Shown: positions 22,501 through 34,500 of the stretch, piece after piece
Numbering within the stretch: position 1 is the first letter of the stretch
Layout: each line of letters opens with the position of its first letter
Origin: Dastarcus helophoroides
Lineage: Eukaryota > Arthropoda > Insecta > Coleoptera > Bothrideridae
Length of the DNA: 64,000 bases
Assembly (NCBI GenBank): GCA_028583605.1
Contig: CM053331.1
Location: forward strand, 12,322,857 to 12,386,856
Direction of reading: 5' to 3'
Program-made: the position numbers and the translations under genes
Notes under the pieces: generated by a model
Told to the model about the DNA's origin: nothing
Databases searched by the model: none
The model's input: the letters and a program-made list of their open reading frames with translations, nothing else

Positions 22501-25500
22501 TTAGAAAATAATTCTACTTTTCCTTAAGTCGTCCTTTAAGAAATTTTCACTTTATTTTTAAAATTTCACATTTTAGACGTATCTCTCAAAATAGTCTTTT
22601 TTCGAAATTCGCCATTTTCCTTAATACACGTCATTTTCTGAAAACTTCCACTTTTTTAAATTTGACGGTCCGGAAATTAAAATTTGCACCTTATTGTTGA
22701 AATTTTGACTTTCTCAAAATAAGGCGTTATATGTTTTTCCTCGTAAACTGGCTTTTCCTTGAAATTTTGACTCCCAAATCAGTTTATTTTCCCTAAATTA
22801 AGTCGGAATGTCAAGAAACAAGTAAAAGTAATGACAATTTTTTTTCTCGCAACTTCAAGAACTAAATTCTTATAAATGCAGGTTCTTTAACGAATTTAAA
22901 GTATTCAAAATGTAAATAAAATGTAAATAGTAATAAATAAAAAATATTTCAAGAAAAATACTTTTGAAATTTGCAATTTTTTTTATCAAAATTTGAATTG
23001 TTGAGAAAATCTTCCTTTTTTTTACAAAATGCTACCTTAGGAAACTTAGGAACTTTTTTCGAATTTTCGACATTTTTCGCGGTTTTCGGTTCTTATTTTA
23101 TTTATTTTTTGTCTGAAAATTTTAACTTTATCCCAAAATTGAGTCTGTCTTGGAAAATTGCAATATTTCCTAATTTCTCGAGATTTCGATGTTTTTTTTC
23201 CAAAAGATTGCGAAAATTTCAATTCAAAATTCATTTCAAAATTTGTCTTATTCTCGAAATTTCGACTTGTATCTCAAAATTCGATTCCTCTTAAAATTCG
23301 ACTGTCTTGGAAATTTGAAATGTTTTCTATAAATTTCGACTTTTTTCTCTAAGTGTCAACTGCGTTTTTCAAGAAATCTTGTTTTTTCTCGAGATCCATT
23401 TTTCATAATGTTGGAATTTTTCTGAAAATGTCGTCTTATTTTCGAAATTTCAACATTTATCCTAACATTTAATTTTATAGTATTTATGGAAATTTCTACT
23501 TAAATTTGGACTTTTTCTGGAAATTTGGACTTCTTCGCCAAAATTCGTTTATTGGTCCAAAACTGAATCTAAATCTCAATAACGTTCTAAAACTCTGAGA
23601 ACAATATTCTTATGAACTTTAGAGAAAAAGGTTTCTCAAAATGATATCAATATTGTTACGGGCTTTATCGGTTCGAATTGATACAAGTGATGGATTATAC
23701 CCACTTTATTACTGAACTCAACTTGGATCACCACAGTTGACAATTAACTCACTTATTATTGACTTCTACTAACTCACTAATTGCACTGATTCTAACTGAC
23801 TTCCTCGAGGGAAAGCTGACCACCTTTTATAGTTTTGGCCCCCAGCTTCTAGTACTTTTCGGCAGATAAGGCTTATCGTTCGAAATTTCTGGAACGTTTA
23901 TCTGCCATTTGTTTCGTTATCGCGGCCTCTTTCACCTTATCAGATCCTTCTAGAAACTTTTTTTATTTACTAAATTATACAATTCTATTCTAAATTCTAT
24001 TCCATCTATTTACATTGCGTTACAATATTTAAATGACTATAAAAATTTTGGAGGAAATACTCTTATAAATTAGAGTTTTTGCTCTAAAATTCGATTTGTT
24101 CTAAAAAATTGCGACTTTCTCACATAATTCGACTTTTGGAAAACTATAAACTTTGAGAATATTTTTAGGAAATATCGGGATAAAGCTTTTTTATAAAAAA
24201 GATTGAAATACAAATCTTGCCCCCTGAAACCAAGAAATATTAAGAAACACAACAGAGGTTTGCTACAACGCGTTTCGATAGCCAAGCTATCATCTTCAGA
24301 GAGATACTGTCTCTATCTCTCTGAAGATGATAGCTTGGATATTGAAACGTGTTGGAACAACCTCTGTTGTGTTTTTTAATCTTTCTTGGTTTTAAGGAAC
24401 AATATTTGTATTTCAATTTTTGAAGATAACCAAGGAGCACCACCAAAAGAAAAAAAAAGAATATTTCAAAATTTGAATTAACTAAAAATTCTGAGTTGAA
24501 TATTTTTAGAAATTGCTTTTTTTTTTCGCTTTGAATTCAACTTATTCTGGAAAGTGCATTTTCACAAATTTCACAGATTCTTGTCTAACGAAATCCTACG
24601 GTAAGGGGTCAGTGGTGTTTCTGTAATTTTGAAAATGGTCCGCGTCTACAAAGAGGTTAAGAAACCGGTATAGGCTCTTTTTGATAAGAAAGAATTGTTC
24701 TGTTCTTTTTTTTCTCTTGATTCAACATTTCTCATCTCCAGTCTTTACTATTGAACAACAAATTGTTTAAGTAATTGAAAAATATTAGCAAGTTCCTGAA
24801 AAATATCAAAAATTTAAAAATAAAAAATCTTGCAGAAAAACAAAGGTTGAGTTTTTAGTGATGTGATAAATCAAATTATTGATCACTGCTTAAAACAAAT
24901 ATAATGCGTTTTAATGAAAATTATCCACCCTAAATAACTTTTTAGAAAAATGCAAAAAGACGTCAAAAAACTTTATTCTCATCTCATCAGGTGTAAAATA
25001 GGTTTATTGTTTTTTTTTTAATTTTAGATACAAAATTAAGGCCCAGGAAGACTTTGAAGCAGCAAATGCAGAATTTGACCCGTTTAAAGCAAGATCGTTG
25101 GAGCACCCTGTTTCGTAAGTATATTATGTTATACATGACCCGTTCTTACTTTTTCATTCAATGGAAAAAGAATGTATCTCACACATTCATTTTCACTAGC
25201 TTTCAAGAACCGTTTCATTCATTTATCCAGTAAACAAAAATATTGTTGCCAATGTATAGAATTTATTCTTTTCAGTGACTGTGATACCCTTACCCATTTA
25301 TTGAAAGCATCTCTAGGGACTGGTATTTTGTCAATGCCAGCTGCCTTTAAAGCCTCAGGGTTAATTTTAGGAATATTTTCCACCATAGCGGTTTCAATTT
25401 TATGTACCCACTGTGCATACATATTGGTGAGTACATTTTAATTAACAAAAATATTTGAATCTTAAATTATATATCACAAGTCTCTGGCCTCATCAAAATA

Positions 25501-28500
25501 TAAGGGGGTGAAAGGCCAATTTAATAATAGGTAAATGATGGTTATTAAGCTGACAGAACCCATAAAACTATGTAATAATTTTTTTATTGTAAGCCAATTA
25601 ATTTGTGGCATGAGGTCACAAATATATAAAACTGTGCTAAATATGCCTCAACTACAAAGTAAACTGTGTTAAAAGATGACAAGTTATATCTCGAACACTT
25701 TTATTTACGCCAGTTCAACCAGACAGAAAAACCTTAATATTTTTCCAAATTAAAACCAAGCGATGATTTCGATCTTATATTGCTTTAGCAGTTTTGTTAT
25801 TTTAACTTCTGTTACTCCCTGACAGACCGCAGGCTTTTCAAAATTTTTATGACCGACTAGCATACAAAAATGTTAAAACAATGACCACATTTTAAAAACT
25901 GTAATGGTGTATTTTTATCACCTTTCGCTAATTTTTCGAATATTTGTTCAGAGCCGCAAAAAATCTGCTACAATTTCTGCTGTAAAAATTGAAATACAAA
26001 TCTTATCCCCTGAAACCCAGAAAGATTAAAACACACAACAAAGGTTGCTTTAACGCGTTTCGATAGCCAAGCTATCATCTTCAGAGCATGGATGGATGGC
26101 TATCGAACGCAACCTTTGTTGTGTTTTTTAATCTTTCTTGGTTTCAGGGGACAAGATTTGTAGTTCAATTTTTGAAGGTGACCAAGGACCAGTCCATTCC
26201 ACCAAATTTTCTACTGTAGAATCGTTGAAAATTAAACAAGGCTCTGAACTTATTAAACAAATTAAATAAATATTTTTTAGGTTGTTTGTGCACATGAACT
26301 CTACAAAAGATCAGGAAAAACTGCAATGAGTTTTGCAGATGTCGCAGAAGAAGCATGTAAAAGAGGTCCTGCATGGAGTAAACCCTTGGCTCCTTATGCA
26401 AGGTAAACATTTTTATAAGTATATCCTAATCTATGTTTGTTTAAATAAAACAAATATGACATAATTCATTAGTAAATTTGCATGTTCATCTACCAGTGAT
26501 TAATAAAGTTATATTTTTGTTAGAGACCGAACGAAATTAGCTTTTCTGCAGAATTCGAAACCAAATTTCGGATTCTATTTCAATTTTGGCTGAAACCAAA
26601 ATGTATTTATACTTTTTAAAATTTCGACTTTAGTCGAATTTGAAGTCAAATTTCGTTTAAATTCAAGCATTTTATCCTAAAGAGTTCAAACTTTATCATT
26701 TTTACAAATGTTGAGCATGTTCTTGAAATTTTGATTTTTTCGCAAAGCTTCAAATTTTTTTAATTCCTCGTTTTTTCGAAATTACGATATTTCTTTTTCA
26801 AAATTCCACTTTCAATTGTCTTAAACTCTAGGTTACGACTTTTCGCTATTTTGACTTTTGTTCAAAAGTTAGAGTACTTTTTAAATATCGAGTTTCTTAG
26901 AAGATTTTTTAACGTCGACTGGTCGACTTATTAAACTGAAGAACAAGAAAATGAAGTATAAAAACTATAAATATAATATAAAACAGCATTTTAGAAGGTT
27001 ACATTAGCATTGAATCACAGCTGGGTTGACTACCATGATTAATGAAATTCGGAATTTTCTAAGAAAAATCAGAGTTTTCAAAAAAATTCATCATTTAGCG
27101 AAAAGATCGAAACTGAAAAAAATCAAAGTGTTCAAGAAAAGTCGAATTTTGAAAAAAACCGAAATTTTTATACCCTGCTCTTTTCCTCATAAAGTGAATA
27201 TACAAATCAATAGTTTGCATACATTTAGGCATTTAGGCATTAAACATTACTGCACAGGCACAATCGTTCGAATTTTTAAAAATCTACAGTTTTCATAAAA
27301 AATACTCGGGTATTGCAGAAAATTAATACATTTTCATAATAATTGAATTGAATCAGAATTGACTATTGTTAATATTTTATTGATATTTTCAGGCAATCGG
27401 TTCTCATTGGCTTATTTGTCACATACTTCGCTACGTGCAGTTGCTACACCGTTATTATAGCTTTGAACTTCAACGCCGTTGTGAATTATTATATGGGAAG
27501 AGAAATTGACGAAAGGATAACAATAGCCTTACTGCTGGTTCCTCTTCTTCTTCTGTCGTACGTTCCAAATCTCAAATACCTTGCACCATTCTCGATGGCA
27601 GCCAACATATTTATGGGCATTGGGCTGTGTATCACTTTATATTATTTAATGATTGATCTCAAACCCATTGACCAAGTAGCTTGGGTTGGAAATGTATCGA
27701 CGTTACCAATCTCCGTCAGCATTACAATATTTGCCATAGAAGCTATTGGAGTGGTAAGTAACTTACAAAAAGCCTTCATGAACTATATTCTTACCAATAT
27801 ATATATAAATGCGAAAGTGTGTTTGTTTATCCACTTTTCATGGCTCAGTTAATGAAGCGATTTTGACGAAAATAGGTGTAGAGCTACCTTATAACGCGGA
27901 ATAGTTATTTGACTGCTTTTTATGCAGAAAAATTCCGAAACTAATATTATAAGAGAAAAGCTTAAATAACCTTTATAACTATGATATACTAAATGCAATT
28001 GTTTATTAAAGTTTGCTGATAATGTTGCCAGTAACAACGAGCTGAAAGAAAAATTCTGTCATCGCCAATAAGACATTGACTATACAGGATGGCGCAATTG
28101 AACTGTGAACTAATCAAAATGCTGAAGTTATTTTTTTATGGGTTTTATTAAACCCTGGTAAAAAAGGTTCACGAATAGTGCAGTTTTTATAATGTATGCC
28201 AATTTTCGTTATAGTCGCCCTTAACACGTACTATAGCCTGCAGACTGTAGAACAACGAATCGCACGCTACCTGAATGTGAATTTGTGGCATTTTGGTCCA
28301 TTCCGGGCGAAGGGCTTACTTAAAACAATCCAAACTCTGGTAATTTTTAATACTCCTGCTCTTTAAAATGCCCCAAATAAAGAAGTCCATCGAATTTGCA
28401 TCTGGAGAATTTGCTTTCCGTCTTGTCGAAGAAATGAAGTGTGAAAAGTTGAGTCTATATCGAATCTTGCTAAAATGTTCATGGTCTGCATCCAAAATGT

Positions 28501-31500
28501 ATGTTCGTCCAAGGCTTCTATCTTACCTTTAGAACAGTTTCATGGTACATGTCTGCTTTTATTTTAACCCTGCGTCCAAAATACAAACGAAGAGTGACCG
28601 TCGGCCGTTAAGGTGGTCCAAACCACCAGCATTGGTACCCTCTGCTTCCTAGTGACCATTCGGAGGTGTAAATTTTCAAAAGACCTCCTGAGCCACTTAA
28701 CTTCGTCATTTTGTTTGCTTATATGTTAGTCAATTAGGAACGGAGCCTCGCCAGAGAAAACAAAATTCGATAACTCACCACTTGCGACCAAACGAAGCAA
28801 TTCCTTGGCTCTTTTCGCTATAACTTGTTTTTGTTTCAGTGTAAAATTGGGTAGTTTTTGGAACGTCAAGGGTTTTAATCAGAGCTCATTTTGGAATATT
28901 CGTTGCACGCTTCGCTCTGATATTTTCAGATAATTCAGACAAATTTTCAGATCAGCAGTCAATTTTCGGCCATAAATTTTCGAACATCTCTGCAGATGTT
29001 GCTGTCCTTTTTCGACCACCACCATAACGTTTCGCAATGATACCAGTATCATTGTATCTTTTTATGTTTCTATGCATAAAAAATGTATTTACGTTCAAGT
29101 GCTGGAGCTCTCTAACCATGGTCTTTTGCAATTTTCTACCAAATATAAAAGAAAAACACTGTTCAGTTTAAATTCTAAGACTTAAAACTTTTTTCTCTCA
29201 AAAGGAACACGGAAGGCATTCTGCATATTTGTAAACAATATAATGGACCATCGTTACCTAAATTTCGAGACCTCTATCATCAACGCTTTAGTAGTTTGAA
29301 GTTAGTTGACAGTCCAATTGCGCCACCCTGTACTTTATGCTAAAAGCTAAAAAAATGTCTGTATATTCAATTGAATATTAATTACTAATTATGTAGTTAT
29401 TTCATATTTTAGTTTCCTACCTACCTCTTGCTATAATAGTTTCTTTTTTAGGTAATGCCCTTAGAAAACCACATGGAAAAACCACGACACTTTGTTGGGT
29501 TATGCGGAGTATTAAATCAAGGAATGAGTGGAGTTACCCTTGTATATATTCTACTAGGATTCTTTGGATATTTAAGCTGTGGCGATGCAACTGAAGACTC
29601 AATTACACTGAATCTACCGAAAAAAGAATAGTAAGTTGAAAACAGTTGTACTATTTTTTTTAAATTCATTTTGGGTATCAGTGTATCAGTGAAAACGATC
29701 CATTTTTATTATATTTAATGGTGGGAAGAAACTCTAATTATTTCTTCTTTTGAGATCGTGTTTCCAAAAGCTTACCATACTGTTAATTTTTCTGATCATA
29801 TTCTTCCCTTTTCAAGATATTAGTATTAACAATGATGTTTTTTTTATTAAATTTTATCTTTTGCTTAGATATCTCATTTACTGTAACGAAAATAGGGATA
29901 AATACGTACCTAATGAATTAATGGGCCATGACAAAGAGAAAAAATGTGCAAGAGATAACGCTATAGGCAACCCAAATACAATCATTTGTTTTATTTCTTC
30001 AGAGCAGGGGTGGCCAACCTTTTTGGAAGCGGGTCCCAAAAGTTACAAGGAATCCAAATATGCAATAAAAAATATAGCATCCCATTAAAAAAAATTGTTA
30101 TCATAGTGTCACTTAGCGATGAAGAAAAAAATATGAAATTTTTCTACCTGCAAATGTGTCCTCCATGTTATAATTTAACAACATATGTTCACATTATCTA
30201 AATCACCCTTTGTTCTTGAGATACTGCGTTGCTACATTCCTCGCTGAACCCCCTACACGGTTGTACCTTCTTGGGGGCTGCATTTCTAAAAACCTTTTTT
30301 TTACTGCTCGCCTACGTTATATGGCGCATTTTCGCTTAAAATGGCACACTTTTAGACCAGAACTGGGCAGTAATCGCTACAAAATGTAAGGCATTACTAA
30401 TTGGATTACATTTTTCAAAAAAAGAATTATAATTGCATTACTTTGATAAAAAATGTAATGTAATGTGTAGTTTCTGTCATTTGTTGAAAAGAAATAGAAC
30501 ATTCCTCACTTAAAGGAATTAATTACAGGTTCTCCTTACTTCTTTTAAATTAGGTTTACTTAGGGAATTCGATCCCGATACTTATTTCTAATCCAGGGAT
30601 TTCGAGATTACATTTACTCGATCCCGGGATCCCGGGATTATTTCGGTATTGAAGGTTACAAATAATAAATAATCAATTTTTCAACCAACAAATCCAAACA
30701 GTATTTTACTATGAAAAGGCAGGTATAATTAATCAGACTTAAGAAGTAGACTAACCAAGCTTAAAATCACTGAATCGTTATGCTGAAGTTATTCTTTCTC
30801 AAGAATCAATAACAGCTTTTTAAACTAAGATGATTTTTTGAGGCCCACCTCGTCCATGCAGCAGGTGGTCAAATTTGTATGACTCTCTTCACTCCGACGT
30901 CACATATTTTGCAATTATTTTTTAATTTAGAAATTATCTCATCTGCGTGAGTTTGTTTTTGGAATATTATATATATAAATTTGCTTTTTTATCTTATTTG
31001 GTTTATATTTCACCAACCTTAACTTAAAAAAAAAAATTATCTTAATAAATTCAGGATTTTCATTTCCTTCTCGAAATTTTGATTATATAATCCAAATTTT
31101 ATAAAAATACTTTCCAAATTTTAACTCAAAATTTTAACTTGCGGATTTCACCTCAAAATATTTTGAATGTGTTTCTTGAACTTTTGACTTTTATCTGAAC
31201 ATTTCGATTTAATCCTCGATATTTCGTTTTAAAGTCGAAATTTCAGAAAAATTGAAATTCCTATTTTGGGTTTGCATCAATTTTTTGAAAAGTTGTCAAA
31301 TTTTTCCATTTTCTTCTCAGATCTTCCGCTCCAATCTCTAAAATTAAAACCCAAAAATTTCCACATTTACAGATTTTGAATAAAATGCAAATTTGTAAAA
31401 TAGTGCAAGAATCAGAATCGGAATTGTTTTTAGAAATATCGAAACTCTTTTCCAATTTTCAGCTTTGAAAGAAAATCTGAATAAAAAAAAATCGTAAACT

Positions 31501-34500
31501 TGGAATTTCCAAATTTTCAAAAAAATAAAATTTTTTGAAAGACTAAAAATATTCAAGAAAAACCAAAATTGTAAGAAAATTTGAAGGCTTTTAAAAATGT
31601 TCAAAATTTTGAAAAGTCAAAATTTTTGAAAGACTAAATATTCAAAAAACCTAAAATTCTTTTAGAAATGCTCAAAATTTTGAAAAGTCAAAATTTTGGA
31701 CAAATTAAAATATTCGAAAAAAAAAACCAAAATTTGGCAAATGCGAAATTTAAAAATCAAAATTATCAAAAAAAAACAAGCACAATGTGAAAAGGAGTAG
31801 AAATTTTGGAAAAAAATATTGAAAAATTGAAGATAAGACGTCAGAATTTTAAAAAAAAAGTCAAAATTTTCGTAGTAAGTTAAAATTTCCAGAACAAAGC
31901 TGAGATTTTAAAAAACACAGGTATTTTGAAAAGAAAATTCAAACATTGAAGAAATCGACAATTTCAAAAATTCTAAAATTGGAAAAAGTGGCGAATTTTT
32001 CGAAAAAAATCGTAATTTTGAAAAAAGTTGAAATTAAACTTTCAGTTTTCATATTACCGTTGACTTAAAAAATAATAATAAAACTTTTCAACTTGAACTG
32101 GAAGGTTTCAGAAGTTTCGATAAACTTGAAATTTATTGAAAAAATTCTCGAATTTTGTGGTTTAACCCGCCGATGGGCGCGCGCGGTCTCTCAGACCGCA
32201 CTTATATTTATTATTTTATATTTCAATAATTAGTTGGCCAATAATGCTCATTTTTGGTTTAGCTGAGTTTAATAACATCACAAATGTAATGGTTGATCAA
32301 GTGATTAATTATATGTCCATTTTTGTAAGTTATAGCCATTTGCATTATGTGATACCGCGCGCGCCCACGCATGTTAAATTGTTTTGTCATTATAGTTCCA
32401 GATATAAATTGACTTTTGCTTGGAAATAAGGCTGTAGGGAATAATTCCAAACAAGTATGGTCCAAATGAAACCTATTTTTGGACCCCAACCCTTAAATAT
32501 AATATTATTGGAAATTTAGCTCCGTATTTCGTAAAATAATTTGCCCTTTGTATTTGGCTAAATATTTTGTTTATAGATTAAAGCAATGCATGATTTGTAA
32601 TTTAATTTTATTAACAAATATACCAAGATACCATATTTCATCATAGAACCAAAAAAGGTTAATAAATAACATTATTTATAGATGCGGTCTCTGAGACCGC
32701 GCGCGCCCCTTCGTGTTACAAAGTATGGCGCGCCTACTCTAGGGTTAAAGAATTTTCACGAAAATAGAACATTTATTAGGATGATTCAAGTTTTAAAATA
32801 ACATTTCCAAAAAATGTTCTACACTTCGAATTTCATCTCGAAACGAAAGATATTGTGATTTTGGACAAAACGAAATTTTTGAAAAAGTCTAAATTTTAGA
32901 AAATAAGACGAAATTTTCAAAAAAAAAGTTGAAATTTAAAAAAGACAAAGAGTAAAATCTAAATTTTCAAATAAAAGGTTAAAATTTTGAAAACAATGAG
33001 AACTTTCAAAAAAAAGTTAAAATTTTCGAAAATATCGGTATTTTGAATAATGTAAAAATGTTCATGGAAAATTAATATTCCCAAGATTTCTAAAAAGTAA
33101 TCGAAATTTAAAAAAAAAATTCAACACTTTGAAGAAATTGACATTTTAAAAATTTGAACATTTGAAGAAATTTTTTTAAAAATTTGTTATTTTTTTTCAA
33201 AAACGTTAAGATCTTGGAATTTAGTGGAATAAAATTTCCAAAATGGTCAAGATTTTGGAAAAAAGCGAAATTGCGAAAGAGTTGACATTGTTAAAATAAG
33301 TAAAATTTTGGAAAATGTGGACCATTCAAAAAAATAGAAAATTTTAAATTCGAAATTTTCAACATATGAGTTGATTGAGTTGAAAATGTTCAATAAAAAT
33401 CCAAGTAATATTTTTTCAAATTTATTAATTTTTGGAAAATATTTTTGAGAAAAACTCGAAATCCTTCAAAATATTTAAATTTTCAAATATAATTCTCAAA
33501 TTTAGAAAAATTTTAAAAAACCTATAAATTTTCGATAAATAGGAAAAGTGAAATTTTCAAAAATGAGTAAAAAGTTTTAAAAAGGTTGAAATTTTTCAGA
33601 AAGTTTAAAAAGAGTCAATATATTCAAAAATTAATCTAAAATTCTGAAAAGGAGTCGAAATTTTCAACATAAGATTGAACCTTCGAAAAAAGAGAAAAAG
33701 GGTCGAAAATTTCAAAATTTGGTTAAAATTTTTAGAAAGTCAAAATCTTGTCAGTCGAAATTTTTAAACATAAGTGAAAATTTCGAAAAAAGTTCAAATT
33801 TGGAAAAAAGTAGATATTTAAATGTGGAAGTTTTCAAAATAAGTTAAAATTTAAAGAAAGTGCAATTGTCCAATAAAAATCGACTTCTTCAAAAACAATT
33901 GGAATTTTCAAAAGGTCAATATTTTGCAACATAACTCAGAAATTTTAGTAGAAGTAAGTACTTTTAAAAAAAAGTCAAATTATTCCAAAGAAGTTAATAT
34001 TTTCCAAAAAAAATTCAAAATATTCACAATTGATCGAAATTTTCAAAAAAAAATAGAAAAAAAAGGGATATTTAAAAAAGGGTAAAGATTCTCAAACATG
34101 TCGAAGTTTTGAATAGTCACAATTTTCAAAGAAGTCGAAATTGCAAAACCTTAATTTTGAAAAACAAGTCGAAATTAAAAAAAATTGATTTTTTGTTTTT
34201 TTTTGTATTTGTCAAAACGAACATTATGGATTAAATAAACCTTCTTCTTTTATTTTATGTCGTTTTTCTTGAACAAGGTATTGTAGGGGTCTAGTACCTC
34301 ATATATAATTGTTTTGTTTATTTTTGGAAAAAGTTTGTATTTTTAAGAAAAGGAATATAAATTTCGTGCAAACACTTATATAAATTTCGTAAAGACGCTT
34401 ATTTTTTTTATTACACAACTCAATGTTTTTTACTTTTTCTTACAGCCCAGCACAAGCGGTATTGATTTTGATTGGACTGGCGGTATTTTGCACGTTTGGT

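Larger units (their letters stand above)
24201..24443. mobile_element. Penelope-type hairpin, family 2, copy 1
   Basis: Near-perfect inverted repeat. The left arm begins GATTGAAATACAAATCTTGC and runs through CCTGAAACCAAGAAA and ACACAACAGAGG; the right arm is its reverse complement, ending about 24443. The centre is at about 24307. Each arm holds a hammerhead-like core pointing outward. The outward peptide SLKMIAWLSKRVVANLCCV on the minus strand is typical of sequence translated through Penelope-like terminal repeats. No coding sequence is inside. Confidence 0.8.

Noticed and set aside
22971..23352. Overlapping open frames rich in F, S, K and I
   Set aside because: Translations of the AAATTTCGAC array; similar frames occur in every array and on both strands.
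25219..25422. Minus-strand open frame across SLC36 exon 3
   Set aside because: Antisense of a clear exon with correct splice sites; no independent support.
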